From NCBI GenBank assembly GCA_050943435.1, contig JBMNPE010000091.1:1-5072 (forward strand): 5,072 nucleotides of DNA, written 5' to 3'. The translations under genes were made by a program, and so were the position numbers. The notes beneath the pieces were generated by a model that did not search any database, was not told where the DNA came from, and worked only from the letters and a program-made list of their open reading frames with translations. The DNA is from RGIG5675 sp050943435 (GTDB lineage: Bacteria; Bacillota; Clostridia; Oscillospirales; Ruminococcaceae). Shown in pieces: positions 1 to 5,072 of the stretch. Position 1 is the stretch's first letter, and the number at the start of each line of letters is the position of its first letter.

Positions 1-690
1 AGGCCTCTCACGGAGCTGTGGGGATTCAGCACGGGAGAATACAGGGTGCCTTCCCAGGAGGAGATATCCGATGCACTCCTGCATGTGGGACCTGAGCACG
101 CGTCTGTCTCCGGAGAGACCATCACTCTCGACGAAGGCACAAAAATAGACCTCGGGGCCATAGCTAAGGGATATCTGGGGGATAAGCTGAGGGAAATCCT
201 CGTGGAGGACGGGGTGAGCTCAGCAATGCTGTCTCTCGGGGGAAACATAGTCCTCATTGGGAGCAAGGGCAGCAGGGACTGGCAGGTGGGCCTTGAGATC
301 CCGGAACCCGACAGGGGGAACGGGATATATGCAGTCCTCTCCGTGTCTGACACGAATGTCGTGACTTCCGGGGCCTATAAGAGATATTTTGAGGAGGACG
401 GAAAGACATACGGGCACATAATAGACCCGTCAACGGGATACCCCGCGGAGAGCGGCCTCTCTTCCGTGACCGTGGTATGCGAGTCGGGGACGAAGGCGGA
501 TGTGCTCTCCACAGCCCTCTACGTGATGGGCCTTAAAAAGGCCGAGGAATTCTGGAGGGAAAACGGGGGATTTGAGGCGGTGTTTACCGACATGGACGGA
601 AATGTGTATGTGACGTCAGGACTTGAGGACTCTTTCAAGCTTTCCGGGGACTGGGCAGAGGGATATGAGGTAATAGAGGACCAGGGCTGA
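1..690 (+). CDS. apbE: FAD:protein FMN transferase, ApbE family (5'-truncated by window edge)
   Basis: ApbE enzymes use FAD to attach FMN through a phosphoester bond to a Ser/Thr of extracytoplasmic or membrane flavoproteins, such as NqrC/RnfG subunits, and they bind Mg2+. The frame is open from base 1, so 229 C-terminal residues are visible of a family usually about 300-360 long. In visible numbering: PLTELWGF (2-9), the family's Trp-Gly-Phe region; IDLGAIAKGY (49-58); SLGGN (78-82); SGAYKRYF (123-130); HIIDPSTGYP (139-148), the signature HxIDPxTG; and DVLSTALYVMG (167-177), whose Asp167 and Thr171 match the family's metal-ligand positions. The GTG at 46 is not the start, because conserved sequence lies upstream of it. 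The signal peptide or lipobox expected at the N terminus lies outside the window. No Rnf/Nqr target gene is visible here, so its substrate is unknown. No convincing terminator follows. Family assignment is secure. Confidence 0.95.
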   Translation, partial: RPLTELWGFSTGEYRVPSQEEISDALLHVGPEHASVSGETITLDEGTKIDLGAIAKGYLGDKLREILVEDGVSSAMLSLGGNIVLIGSKGSRDWQVGLEIPEPDRGNGIYAVLSVSDTNVVTSGAYKRYFEEDGKTYGHIIDPSTGYPAESGLSSVTVVCESGTKADVLSTALYVMGLKKAEEFWRENGGFEAVFTDMDGNVYVTSGLEDSFKLSGDWAEGYEVIEDQG

Positions 691-757
691 TGAAGTACGG
701 AAAGTGCAAATTATTTCACTCTTGAGATGATTTTTGCAGTCCATATCCCCATACATT

Positions 758-766
758 TGCTATAAT
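758..766 (+). promoter_or_regulatory. Extended -10 promoter of the M20 peptidase gene
   Basis: TGC directly precedes a perfect TATAAT (761-766), an extended -10 element for the housekeeping sigma factor. No -35 box lies at 16-18 bp; the nearest TTGCAG (734-739) is 21 bp away. The predicted transcript starts near 773, giving a leader of about 25 nt that carries GGAGG (785-789) nine bases before the ATG at 799. The bases after the box, AAAAATATTAG (770-780), recur at the ruvC promoter. Confidence 0.65.
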
Positions 767-798
767 TGGAAAAATATTAGTTTTGGAGGGTCAGGAAT

Positions 799-1968
799 AT
801 GGCAGATTTCAAGGCGCTCGCCGCAGAAAACCAGGGATATGTGGTCGAGATGAGAAGATATTTCCACAAGCATCCCGAACTCAGCCGCAAAGAGGTTGAG
901 ACCAGCAGAAAGGTGTGCTCGGAGCTCGAGAAGATGGGTGTCCCGTACAAGGCATATCCCGACTACACGGTGACTGCCGTCATAGACTCGGGGAAGCCCG
1001 GCAAGACAGTTCTCATCAGGGGAGACATGGATGCGCTGCCGGTGCAGGAGAACACCGGGCTTGAGTTTTCCAGCTGCGTAAGCGGCGTGGGCCACATGTG
1101 CGGCCACGACTGCCACACGGCAATGCTGCTCGGCATAGCAAAGAGCTTGATGAGCGCAAAGGACGGCTTTACCGGCAAGGTTATCCTGGGCTTCCAGGTC
1201 GCCGAGGAAAACCTCTACGGAGCCAATCTCCTGAAAAAATACGTCACCGAGATGGGCGGAGCCGACTATTCCATAGCCCTTCACGTTGGCGCTGCAATGG
1301 ATGTCGGGACAATTTCACTCATAGCAGGGCCGATGGCATCCGGTGTGCTCACTTACAAGGTCACCTTCAAGGGAAAAGGCGGGCACGGCTCTGTTCCGCA
1401 TATGTCCAAGGATCCGATCAAGCCGGCATGCGAATATGTGCTGAGGCTCGCGTCGCTGCCGTCAAATTCCTATGACGCCCAGGATCCAATTGTGTTCTCA
1501 ACATGCTCCATCAACGGCGGGACGGCTGTCAACGTCATCCCTGAAACAGCTGTGGTGACGGGGACTGTAAGGTTCTTCAACAAGAATCTGCCAGGAAAGA
1601 TCGAGCACGACATAGAGAACCTGGCCAAGAGCATAGCCGATTCCTATGAAATCGAGGCAAACGTCGAATATCTGTTCCAGACGGTTCTGCCCGTGGTAAA
1701 CGACAAGGACTGCATTGAAGTCGGGAGAAAGGTTGCAGATGAGATGGGACTCAATGTCGTCACTGAAGGCAAGAGCATGGGCAGCGACGATATGGCAAAC
1801 CTCCTCGACGCATTCCCCGGATTCTACGCATTCATCGGAGGGGCAAACGAAAAGAAGGGCATAGGCCACGTCAGCAACCACGCCCCGAATTTCACGGTCG
1901 ACGAAGACTGCCTGCAGATCGGGACCGAATTCCTGATGAAGACGGCAGCTGCCCTCCTCGCTAAATAA
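799..1968 (+). CDS. M20D-family metallopeptidase / amidohydrolase
   Basis: A 389-residue cytosolic protein of the M20D group (HipO/AbgB/N-acyl-amino-acid amidohydrolase type), which hydrolyses amide bonds of N-acylated amino acids or small peptides using a two-metal centre. Visible motifs: RRYFHKHPELS (19-29); GDMDALPVQE (75-84); HMCGHDCHTAMLLG (99-112), with metal ligands Cys101 and His103; VAEE (134-137), replacing the common PAEE, with the catalytic Glu pair; LHVG (161-164), with ligand His162; GKGGHGSVPH (192-201) in the dimerisation lid domain; SMGSDDMA (326-333); and NHAPNF (360-365), with ligand His361. Length is typical. The start is set by GGAGG at 785-789. The gene ends with tandem stops (TAA TAA). 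It appears monocistronic: its own promoter lies upstream and another lies downstream. The substrate cannot be told from sequence; hippurate, N-acetyl-amino-acid and IAA-conjugate hydrolases share these motifs. No signal peptide is seen. Confidence 0.93.
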   Translation: MADFKALAAENQGYVVEMRRYFHKHPELSRKEVETSRKVCSELEKMGVPYKAYPDYTVTAVIDSGKPGKTVLIRGDMDALPVQENTGLEFSSCVSGVGHMCGHDCHTAMLLGIAKSLMSAKDGFTGKVILGFQVAEENLYGANLLKKYVTEMGGADYSIALHVGAAMDVGTISLIAGPMASGVLTYKVTFKGKGGHGSVPHMSKDPIKPACEYVLRLASLPSNSYDAQDPIVFSTCSINGGTAVNVIPETAVVTGTVRFFNKNLPGKIEHDIENLAKSIADSYEIEANVEYLFQTVLPVVNDKDCIEVGRKVADEMGLNVVTEGKSMGSDDMANLLDAFPGFYAFIGGANEKKGIGHVSNHAPNFTVDEDCLQIGTEFLMKTAAALLAK

Positions 1969-2029
1969 TAATTTACATCCTTTTAGCCCTGATTTAGGCT
2001 TTTGTTAGGGTTTGGACATATCCAGTTAA

Positions 2030-2035
2030 TATAAT
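2030..2035 (+). promoter_or_regulatory. -10 box (TATAAT) upstream of the 38-codon gene
   Basis: A perfect TATAAT sits in the AT-rich stretch after the M20 gene, 49 bases before the small gene's ATG. The candidate -35 boxes are badly spaced: TTGGAC (2012-2017) is 12 bp away and TTGTTA (2002-2007) is 22 bp away. No TGn extension is present. The box match and its position before a gene with a strong ribosome site support promoter function, but the missing -35 keeps this tentative. Confidence 0.45.
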
Positions 2036-2084
2036 AGAGGCATAATAACCTGCAAAGCATAAATCAGAGACTGGAGGAAAACGG

Positions 2085-2201
2085 ATGAAAAAGTTTGCAG
2101 CAGGATTAGCCGGAGGAATACTGTTCGTGAGCATGCTGGTATTCCTGGCCTTTCTCGGTGGAAAGAAGAGAAACAGCAGGAGACAGGAAGAAGAGGCCTG
2201 A
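2085..2201 (+). CDS. Small single-span membrane protein, 38 residues, unknown function
   Basis: I do not recognise this protein. It opens with ATG behind GGAGG (2073-2077) at an ideal 7-base spacing and closes with TGA. The N terminus is MKKF, followed by one hydrophobic stretch (about residues 5-26) that ends in Gly-Gly. A basic segment (Lys27, Lys28, Arg29, Arg32, Arg33) and an acidic end (three Glu, Ala) follow. The hydrophobic part begins with small residues including a G7-xxx-G11 spacing, which often supports helix packing, so self-association or binding to a larger membrane partner is possible. More positive charge after the span than before it predicts a cytoplasmic C terminus. It has a TATAAT box upstream and a terminator downstream, so it is probably transcribed alone. 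The layout also resembles the tail of a cell-wall-anchored protein, but no LPxTG motif or upstream frame exists. That it is a real gene is fairly likely; its function is unknown. Confidence 0.7.
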   Translation: MKKFAAGLAGGILFVSMLVFLAFLGGKKRNSRRQEEEA

Positions 2202-2286
2202 TTCCGGCGGCCTGCGGATCCTTAAGAGACAAGCAGATGTTTTGAGCCCCGGGACTTGAATCCAGGGCAGGCATGAGAATAAAAAG

Positions 2287-2320
2287 AAAAAAGACATCCC
2301 TATGAGGGATGTCTTTTTTT
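2287..2320. terminator. Bidirectional intrinsic terminator between the small gene and tRNA-Val
   Basis: A perfect 8-bp stem, GACATCCC (2293-2300) and GGGATGTC (2306-2313), closes a TATGA loop. Seven T follow on the plus strand (2314-2320) and six A precede it (2287-2292), which read as T on the minus strand. It can therefore end both the plus-strand small gene, about 90 bases upstream, and the minus-strand tRNA transcript, whose CCA end lies only four bases beyond the T run. Confidence 0.9.
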
Positions 2321-2323
2321 GCC

Positions 2324-2399
2324 TGGTGGACGATATAGGACTCGAACCTGTGACCCTTCGCACGTCAAGCGAATGCTCTACCAGCTGAGCTAATCGTCC
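2324..2399 (-). tRNA. tRNA-Val, anticodon GAC
   Basis: The reverse complement folds as a standard 76-nt tRNA with encoded CCA (2324-2326). The acceptor stem is GGACGAT with ATCGTCC, 7 bp and perfect, with discriminator A. The D arm is GCTC/GAGC around AGCTGGTA. The anticodon stem is TTCGC/GCGAA with loop TTGACGT, so the anticodon is GAC and it reads GUC and GUU valine codons. The variable loop is GGGTC and the T arm is ACAGG-TTCGAGT-CCTAT. One T-stem pair is mismatched (C50 with A64). All other conserved positions are present, including T8, A14, GG at 18-19, T33 and TTCGA at 54-58, so it looks functional. Confidence 0.96.
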
Positions 2400-2416
2400 A
2401 CGGAAACGCGAAAGTT

Positions 2417-2445
2417 ATTATATTATAGCCTTCTGAAAAAATCAA
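2417..2445 (-). promoter_or_regulatory. Promoter of tRNA-Val
   Basis: On the minus strand, TTGATT (2445-2440) and TATAAT (2422-2417) are separated by exactly 17 bp, one base off the -35 consensus with a perfect -10. A second TATAAT overlaps it just upstream (2427-2422), but its spacing to the -35 would be only 12 bp. Transcription would start near 2410, giving a 5' leader of about 10 nt before the mature tRNA end at 2399. Confidence 0.8.
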
Positions 2446-2485
2446 CCGCGCGGGCCCCGATCTTATGAGCCCTGCAGGAGCGGTT
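2436..2485 (-). terminator. Possible terminator of the MFS permease gene, overlapping the tRNA promoter
   Basis: Reading the minus strand after the permease stop, AACCGC (2485-2480) can pair with GCGGTT (2449-2444). Inside it, GGGCTC (2472-2467) can pair with GGGCCC (2457-2452), with one G-U pair and a 9-base loop. GA and six T (2441-2436) follow. The unpaired bases between the two stem parts (7 and 2) weaken it. It lies 26 bases past the permease stop, a sensible place for a terminator. The 3' arm and T run contain the tRNA -35 box. Confidence 0.45.
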
Positions 2486-2510
2486 TTTCCTGGCATCAGA
2501 ATACAGGCAG

Positions 2511-3713
2511 TCATCTGTTCAATGTGCTGTCCTTATATAATTTTCCGGCAGCGGCGGAACCTATCAGCATTATTATCGGGAACCCGACGGAGAGCACAAT
2601 GCCCTTTCCGAGTTCACCACCGAGGGAAGATGAGATGAAGCCCACAAAAGTCGGGCCTGCGCAGCAGCCGAGATCCCCGCACAGGGCGAGAATGGAATAC
2701 ATCCTTGCTCCTCCACCCGGCAGCACCCTTGCGGCTATGCTGAAGGTTCCCGGCCACATGATTCCGACGGAAAATCCGCAGATCCCGCAGCCAATCAGAG
2801 AAACAACAGGTACAGGGGACAGGTATATCAGGAGATAGCTTGCTATGCAGAGAGCACTCCCTGCAATCATGACTGTGGGGAGAGGCATTCTGCTGCCGTG
2901 TTTTCCATATATTGCCCTTGAGGAGCCCATCATGAGGGCAAAGAAGGCGGGTCCGGCCAGGTCTCCGACGGCCTTTGTCACCCCGAGGCCCTCCTCGGCG
3001 AATGCGGAAGCCCACTGGCTCACGGCCTGCTCGCTGGCCCCTGCGCACACCATTAGGACCATGATCAGCCAGAACCGGCCGTTTCTGAAGAGATCCCCGT
3101 ATGACATCTCCCTCACGCCCTCCGGCACAAACGGGTACAGGGGGACCCTGAGAAAGTAAAAGGCGTTGACGAGAGGGAGAATGGCCCAGAACAGTGCGAG
3201 CCACCGCCATTGTGAGCTGCCGAATACCAGAAAGAACACTGTGGAGAGGACAACGACTCCCACGTGCCCCCAGCAGTAGAAGGAGTGGAGCATGCTCATC
3301 GCAGATTCCTTGCTTCCGGTGGGGCATGATTCGACGATGGGGCTTATCAGGACCTCGAGAAGTCCTCCGCCCACTGCGTACACGGATACCGATATGAGCA
3401 GCCCTGCAAGGGGATTCGGCATTATATCCGGCAGGAATGTCAGCATGATGAGCCCTGCAGAGGCAAACAGATGCGCTGCAACAGCGCTTCTCCTCACGCC
3501 TATCAGGCGTACGATTGGTGCGGAAGCGAGGTCGGAAATGAGCTGCATGCAGAAGTTAAAGGTAATGAGAAGGGTGATCTTCGAGAGGGAGAGACCGAAT
3601 TCCGAGCTGAAAGTGACGAACAGCAGCGGGACGAAGTTGTTCACCGCTGCCTGGACTACGTACCCTGCAAAGCACGCCCTTATTGTGTCCTTTGTCTTAA
3701 ATTCCCTCTTCAC
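2511..3713 (-). CDS. Major facilitator superfamily (MFS) permease
   Basis: An inner-membrane secondary transporter of about 12 helices and 400 residues, the normal MFS length. From the GTG start, approximate spans are 12-36, 44-60, 77-95, 101-124, 143-165, 170-188, then after a charged cytoplasmic loop (about 196-212) 213-233, 250-268, 279-298, 302-320, 338-360 and 370-391. The motif-A region between helices 2 and 3 is DLASAPIVRLIGVRR (61-75). LHSFYCWG (142-149) in helix 5 is, from memory, shared by clostridial permeases loosely annotated as fucose-permease-like, so a sugar or similar solute is possible but unproven. The frame is open upstream to an ATG at 3794, but that start lacks a ribosome site and lies upstream of this gene's promoter. 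The ATG at 3728 would leave a leader of about 11 nt. The GTG at 3713 follows GGGGG at 5-base spacing and yields the usual short basic N terminus. It is transcribed divergently from ruvC. Confidence 0.88.
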   Translation of the reverse strand: MKREFKTKDTIRACFAGYVVQAAVNNFVPLLFVTFSSEFGLSLSKITLLITFNFCMQLISDLASAPIVRLIGVRRSAVAAHLFASAGLIMLTFLPDIMPNPLAGLLISVSVYAVGGGLLEVLISPIVESCPTGSKESAMSMLHSFYCWGHVGVVVLSTVFFLVFGSSQWRWLALFWAILPLVNAFYFLRVPLYPFVPEGVREMSYGDLFRNGRFWLIMVLMVCAGASEQAVSQWASAFAEEGLGVTKAVGDLAGPAFFALMMGSSRAIYGKHGSRMPLPTVMIAGSALCIASYLLIYLSPVPVVSLIGCGICGFSVGIMWPGTFSIAARVLPGGGARMYSILALCGDLGCCAGPTFVGFISSSLGGELGKGIVLSVGFPIIMLIGSAAAGKLYKDSTLNR

Positions 3714-3745
3714 TGCTGCCCCCGTCATGAGCTGTATGCATAGAA

Positions 3746-3775
3746 AGTATATCATTGCCTCCGAAGCCTGTGCAA
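3746..3775 (-). promoter_or_regulatory. Promoter of the MFS permease gene
   Basis: On the minus strand, TTGCAC (3775-3770) and TATACT (3751-3746) are 18 bp apart, and TGA directly precedes the -10, giving an extended -10 as well. The predicted start near 3739 leaves a 26-nt leader to the GTG at 3713. Because it lies inside the longest open frame, it argues against translation from 3794. Confidence 0.6.
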
Positions 3776-3796
3776 AGCGCAGAAGCCCATGCATTA

Positions 3797-3805
3797 TGAT
3801 ATAAT
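3797..3805 (+). promoter_or_regulatory. Extended -10 promoter of the ruvCAB operon
   Basis: TGA plus TATAAT (3800-3805) forms an extended -10 box. There is no recognisable -35 at the expected position (3777-3782). Transcription would begin near 3812, within AAAAATATTAG (3810-3820), giving a leader of about 22 nt. The box lies inside a short dyad, ATGAT-ATA-ATCAT (3796-3808). No Bacillus-type LexA box (GAAC-N4-GTTC) is visible, so SOS control is not supported. Confidence 0.65.
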
Positions 3806-3833
3806 CATTAAAAATATTAGCGACAGGGGACCA

Positions 3834-4337
3834 ATGAGAATTTTAGGGATTGACCCGGGATATGCGATAATAGGATACGGGGTTCTGGATTACGTGGGCG
3901 GCAGGTTTCACTGCGCCGGATACGGTGCAATAACCACGGATGCCGACACCCCTTTTTCTAAGCGCCTTGTAGAGATAGACGACAGCCTGGAAAAGCTCCT
4001 CACGGCAGCAGGACCGGATGCCGTATCCCTGGAAAAGCTCTATTTCGTCAAAAACGTGACCACAGGAATAGCGGTCGCGGAAGCCAGGGGACTCATCCTC
4101 ATGAGGGCCGAGAGGCATTCTGTGCCTGTATATGAATACACGCCGATGCAGGTGAAGCAGGCGGTTGTGGGCTACGGCAAGGCGGAGAAGCACCAGGTCA
4201 TGGAGATGACGAGGATAATGCTCGGGCTGGATGAGATCCCGAAGCCCGACGATGCTGCGGACGCTCTTGCCATGGCCATCTGCCACGGCTATTCATCTGA
4301 ATCCCACCTCAGGGGCCTCGACGGGAAAGGAATATAA
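3834..4337 (+). CDS. ruvC: Crossover junction endodeoxyribonuclease RuvC
   Basis: RuvC is the Holliday-junction resolvase: a dimer that nicks two opposite strands of a four-way junction during recombinational repair, guided by RuvAB. The 167-residue product is close to the E. coli length (173). The four acidic catalytic positions are all visible: Asp7 in LGIDPGY (4-10), Glu67 in SLEKLYF (65-71), and Asp140 and Asp143 in PDDAADALAMAI (138-149). YGKAEKHQV (114-122) is the conserved basic DNA-contact segment. The frame is open up to an ATG at 3789, but that would add 15 residues beginning upstream of the promoter. The ATG at 3834, preceded by AGGGGA (3825-3830), puts the conserved MRILGIDPG at the N terminus and is preferred. 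It is the first gene of the operon, with five bases before ruvA. It appears intact and functional. Confidence 0.97.
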   Translation: MRILGIDPGYAIIGYGVLDYVGGRFHCAGYGAITTDADTPFSKRLVEIDDSLEKLLTAAGPDAVSLEKLYFVKNVTTGIAVAEARGLILMRAERHSVPVYEYTPMQVKQAVVGYGKAEKHQVMEMTRIMLGLDEIPKPDDAADALAMAICHGYSSESHLRGLDGKGI

Positions 4338-4342
4338 GGCAA

Positions 4343-4933
4343 ATGCTGTACTGTCTAAGGGGAAATGTCCTCAAAAAGGATCCCTCAAGCGCCGTGATTG
4401 ACTGCGGCGGAATATGCTTCCAGGCATATATAACCACTGCCACTTATGCGGATCTCCCCGCGGAAGGAGAGGAAGCCGTGCTTTATACTTGCGTGTCGGT
4501 CCGCCAGGACCAGAGCATGGACCTGTACGGGTTTTCCGATGAGAGGCAGATGGAAACCTTCAAGCTGCTCACGACTGTTTCCGGAGTGGGACCAAAGAGC
4601 GCGCTCTCCATTCTCTCGGCATTCACCCCGGACATGGTAGCTTCGGCCGTGCAGAAGGGCGAATACGGCATGTTCACCCAGTGCTCCGGCATAGGAACAA
4701 AGACAGCACAGAGGATCGTGCTGGACCTCAAAGGCAAGATGAAGGCGGAAGGCAGCGTTTCTTCCACGCCTTCCGTGGCGGGGATCACCGGAAATGCTGC
4801 AGATGCCATTGCCGCACTCGTCAACCTCGGGTTCTCAAGGGGCGACGCGAGGGAGGCAGTGTCGAGGCAGGACCCTTCCCTGGACACCGGAGAGATAGTG
4901 AGACTGGCCCTGCAGTCGCTTTCGAGAGGATGA
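4343..4933 (+). CDS. ruvA: Holliday junction branch migration complex subunit RuvA
   Basis: RuvA tetramers clamp the four-way junction and load RuvB motors. The 196 residues match the family length (about 200). Domain I is an N-terminal OB-fold (about 1-64) with VIDCGGICF (18-26) and the acidic-pin loop followed by LYGF (61-64). Domain II carries two helix-hairpin-helix motifs, SGVGPKSALSIL (80-91) and CSGIGTKTAQRIV (114-126), which contact DNA backbone. A flexible Ser/Thr-rich linker (about 136-150) leads to domain III (about 151-194: ADAIAALVNLGFS), which binds RuvB. The acidic pin reads Arg54-Gln55-Asp56, where E. coli and many relatives have Arg-Glu-Asp, so one of its two acids is missing. 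The start is five bases after the ruvC stop, with only a weak AAGG (4336-4339) overlapping that stop, which suggests translational coupling. Confidence 0.97.
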   Translation: MLYCLRGNVLKKDPSSAVIDCGGICFQAYITTATYADLPAEGEEAVLYTCVSVRQDQSMDLYGFSDERQMETFKLLTTVSGVGPKSALSILSAFTPDMVASAVQKGEYGMFTQCSGIGTKTAQRIVLDLKGKMKAEGSVSSTPSVAGITGNAADAIAALVNLGFSRGDAREAVSRQDPSLDTGEIVRLALQSLSRG

Positions 4934-4940
4934 TGCCTGA

Positions 4941-5072
4941 ATGGACGAAGAATTCAATTTTGACGAGAGAATAGTTGAGCCGACTGCCGCTCCTGAGGAT
5001 TTCGAAAACGAGACGGACCTGAGGCCCAGGTTCCTCTCCGACTACATAGGCCAGGAGAGGATAAAGGAAAAC
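4941..5072 (+). CDS. ruvB: Holliday junction branch migration ATPase RuvB (3'-truncated by window edge)
   Basis: RuvB is the hexameric AAA+ ATPase that pulls DNA through the RuvA-bound junction. Only the first 44 residues of about 330-350 are present, so Walker A and the rest of the motor lie outside. The diagnostic piece is LRPRFLSDYIGQERIKEN (27-44), the near-invariant entry to the RuvB N-terminal AAA+ domain. Before it lies an acidic, poorly conserved leader (MDEEFNFDERIVEP and on). The ATG follows the ruvA stop by seven bases. The ribosome site AGAGGA (4925-4930) lies within the last ruvA codons, about ten bases away, slightly long. An ATG at 4930 overlaps the ruvA stop but is out of frame with this product. 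It is third in the ruvC-ruvA-ruvB operon. Confidence 0.97.
   Translation, partial: MDEEFNFDERIVEPTAAPEDFENETDLRPRFLSDYIGQERIKEN

Noticed and set aside
46..690. GTG at 46 as the start of a short ApbE protein.
   Set aside because: ApbE-conserved residues (PLTELWGF) precede it in the same open frame, so the gene simply continues off the left edge.
704..719. Imperfect dyad GTG-C-AA...TT-T-CAC between apbE and the M20 gene, considered as a terminator or operator.
   Set aside because: Five pairs in total with a mismatch and no T run; compatible with chance in AT-rich sequence.
760..1284. Long minus-strand open frame antisense to the M20 gene, and similar long shadows opposite ruvC, ruvA and the permease.
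   Set aside because: These frames lie entirely over genes with clear family motifs, show no family motif themselves, and are expected from GC-rich coding DNA with few stops on the opposite strand.
1985..2006. Possible terminator after the M20 gene: AGCC and GGCT arms followed by TTTTGTT.
   Set aside because: Only four pairs with an 8-base loop and an interrupted T run; too weak to list as a terminator.
2194..2213. AGGCC/GGCCT inverted repeat just past the small gene's stop as an extra hairpin.
   Set aside because: Five pairs only, no T run, and a much better terminator lies about 75 bases further on.
2243..2275. The minus strand contains GGATTCAAGTCCCGGGG, which resembles a tRNA T arm and 3' acceptor strand, hinting at a tRNA remnant or integration scar.
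   Set aside because: The conserved G53-C61 pair is not formed, no matching 5' half lies upstream, and no integrase or direct repeat is nearby. Chance similarity is the simpler reading.

Overview
The window reads as an ordinary chromosomal segment of an anaerobic bacterium, most likely Bacillota (Clostridia-like). This is inferred from the RuvA and RuvB protein style, strong GGAGG ribosome sites, TATAAT-type promoters, a tRNA with encoded CCA, and heavy use of AGG/AGA arginine and ATA isoleucine codons in fairly GC-rich coding DNA. The lineage is a guess; Synergistota is an alternative I cannot exclude by eye.

Left part, plus strand: the C-terminal two thirds of an ApbE-type FAD:protein FMN transferase (1-690, cut by the window edge), then an M20D metallopeptidase/amidohydrolase (799-1968) behind its own extended -10 promoter. 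Next comes a very small gene (2085-2201) for a 38-residue single-span membrane protein, with an excellent ribosome site, a TATAAT box upstream and a strong terminator downstream (2287-2320).

Middle part, minus strand: tRNA-Val(GAC) at 2324-2399 with a near-consensus promoter, then a 12-helix MFS permease. The permease's longest open frame begins at 3794, but promoter and ribosome-site evidence place its true start at a GTG at 3713. The terminator between the small gene and the tRNA gene can serve both strands. A weaker hairpin between the permease and the tRNA overlaps the tRNA promoter.

Right part, plus strand: ruvC (3834-4337), ruvA (4343-4933) and the first 44 codons of ruvB (4941 to the edge). 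They form a tight operon for Holliday-junction branch migration and resolution, expressed divergently from the permease.

I see no mobile element, CRISPR array, phage gene or defence system. The points most worth a second look are the 38-residue membrane protein, an identical 11-base element (AAAAATATTAG) just after the -10 boxes of two unrelated genes, the relocated permease start, the terminator/promoter overlap, and a Glu-to-Gln change in the RuvA acidic pin.
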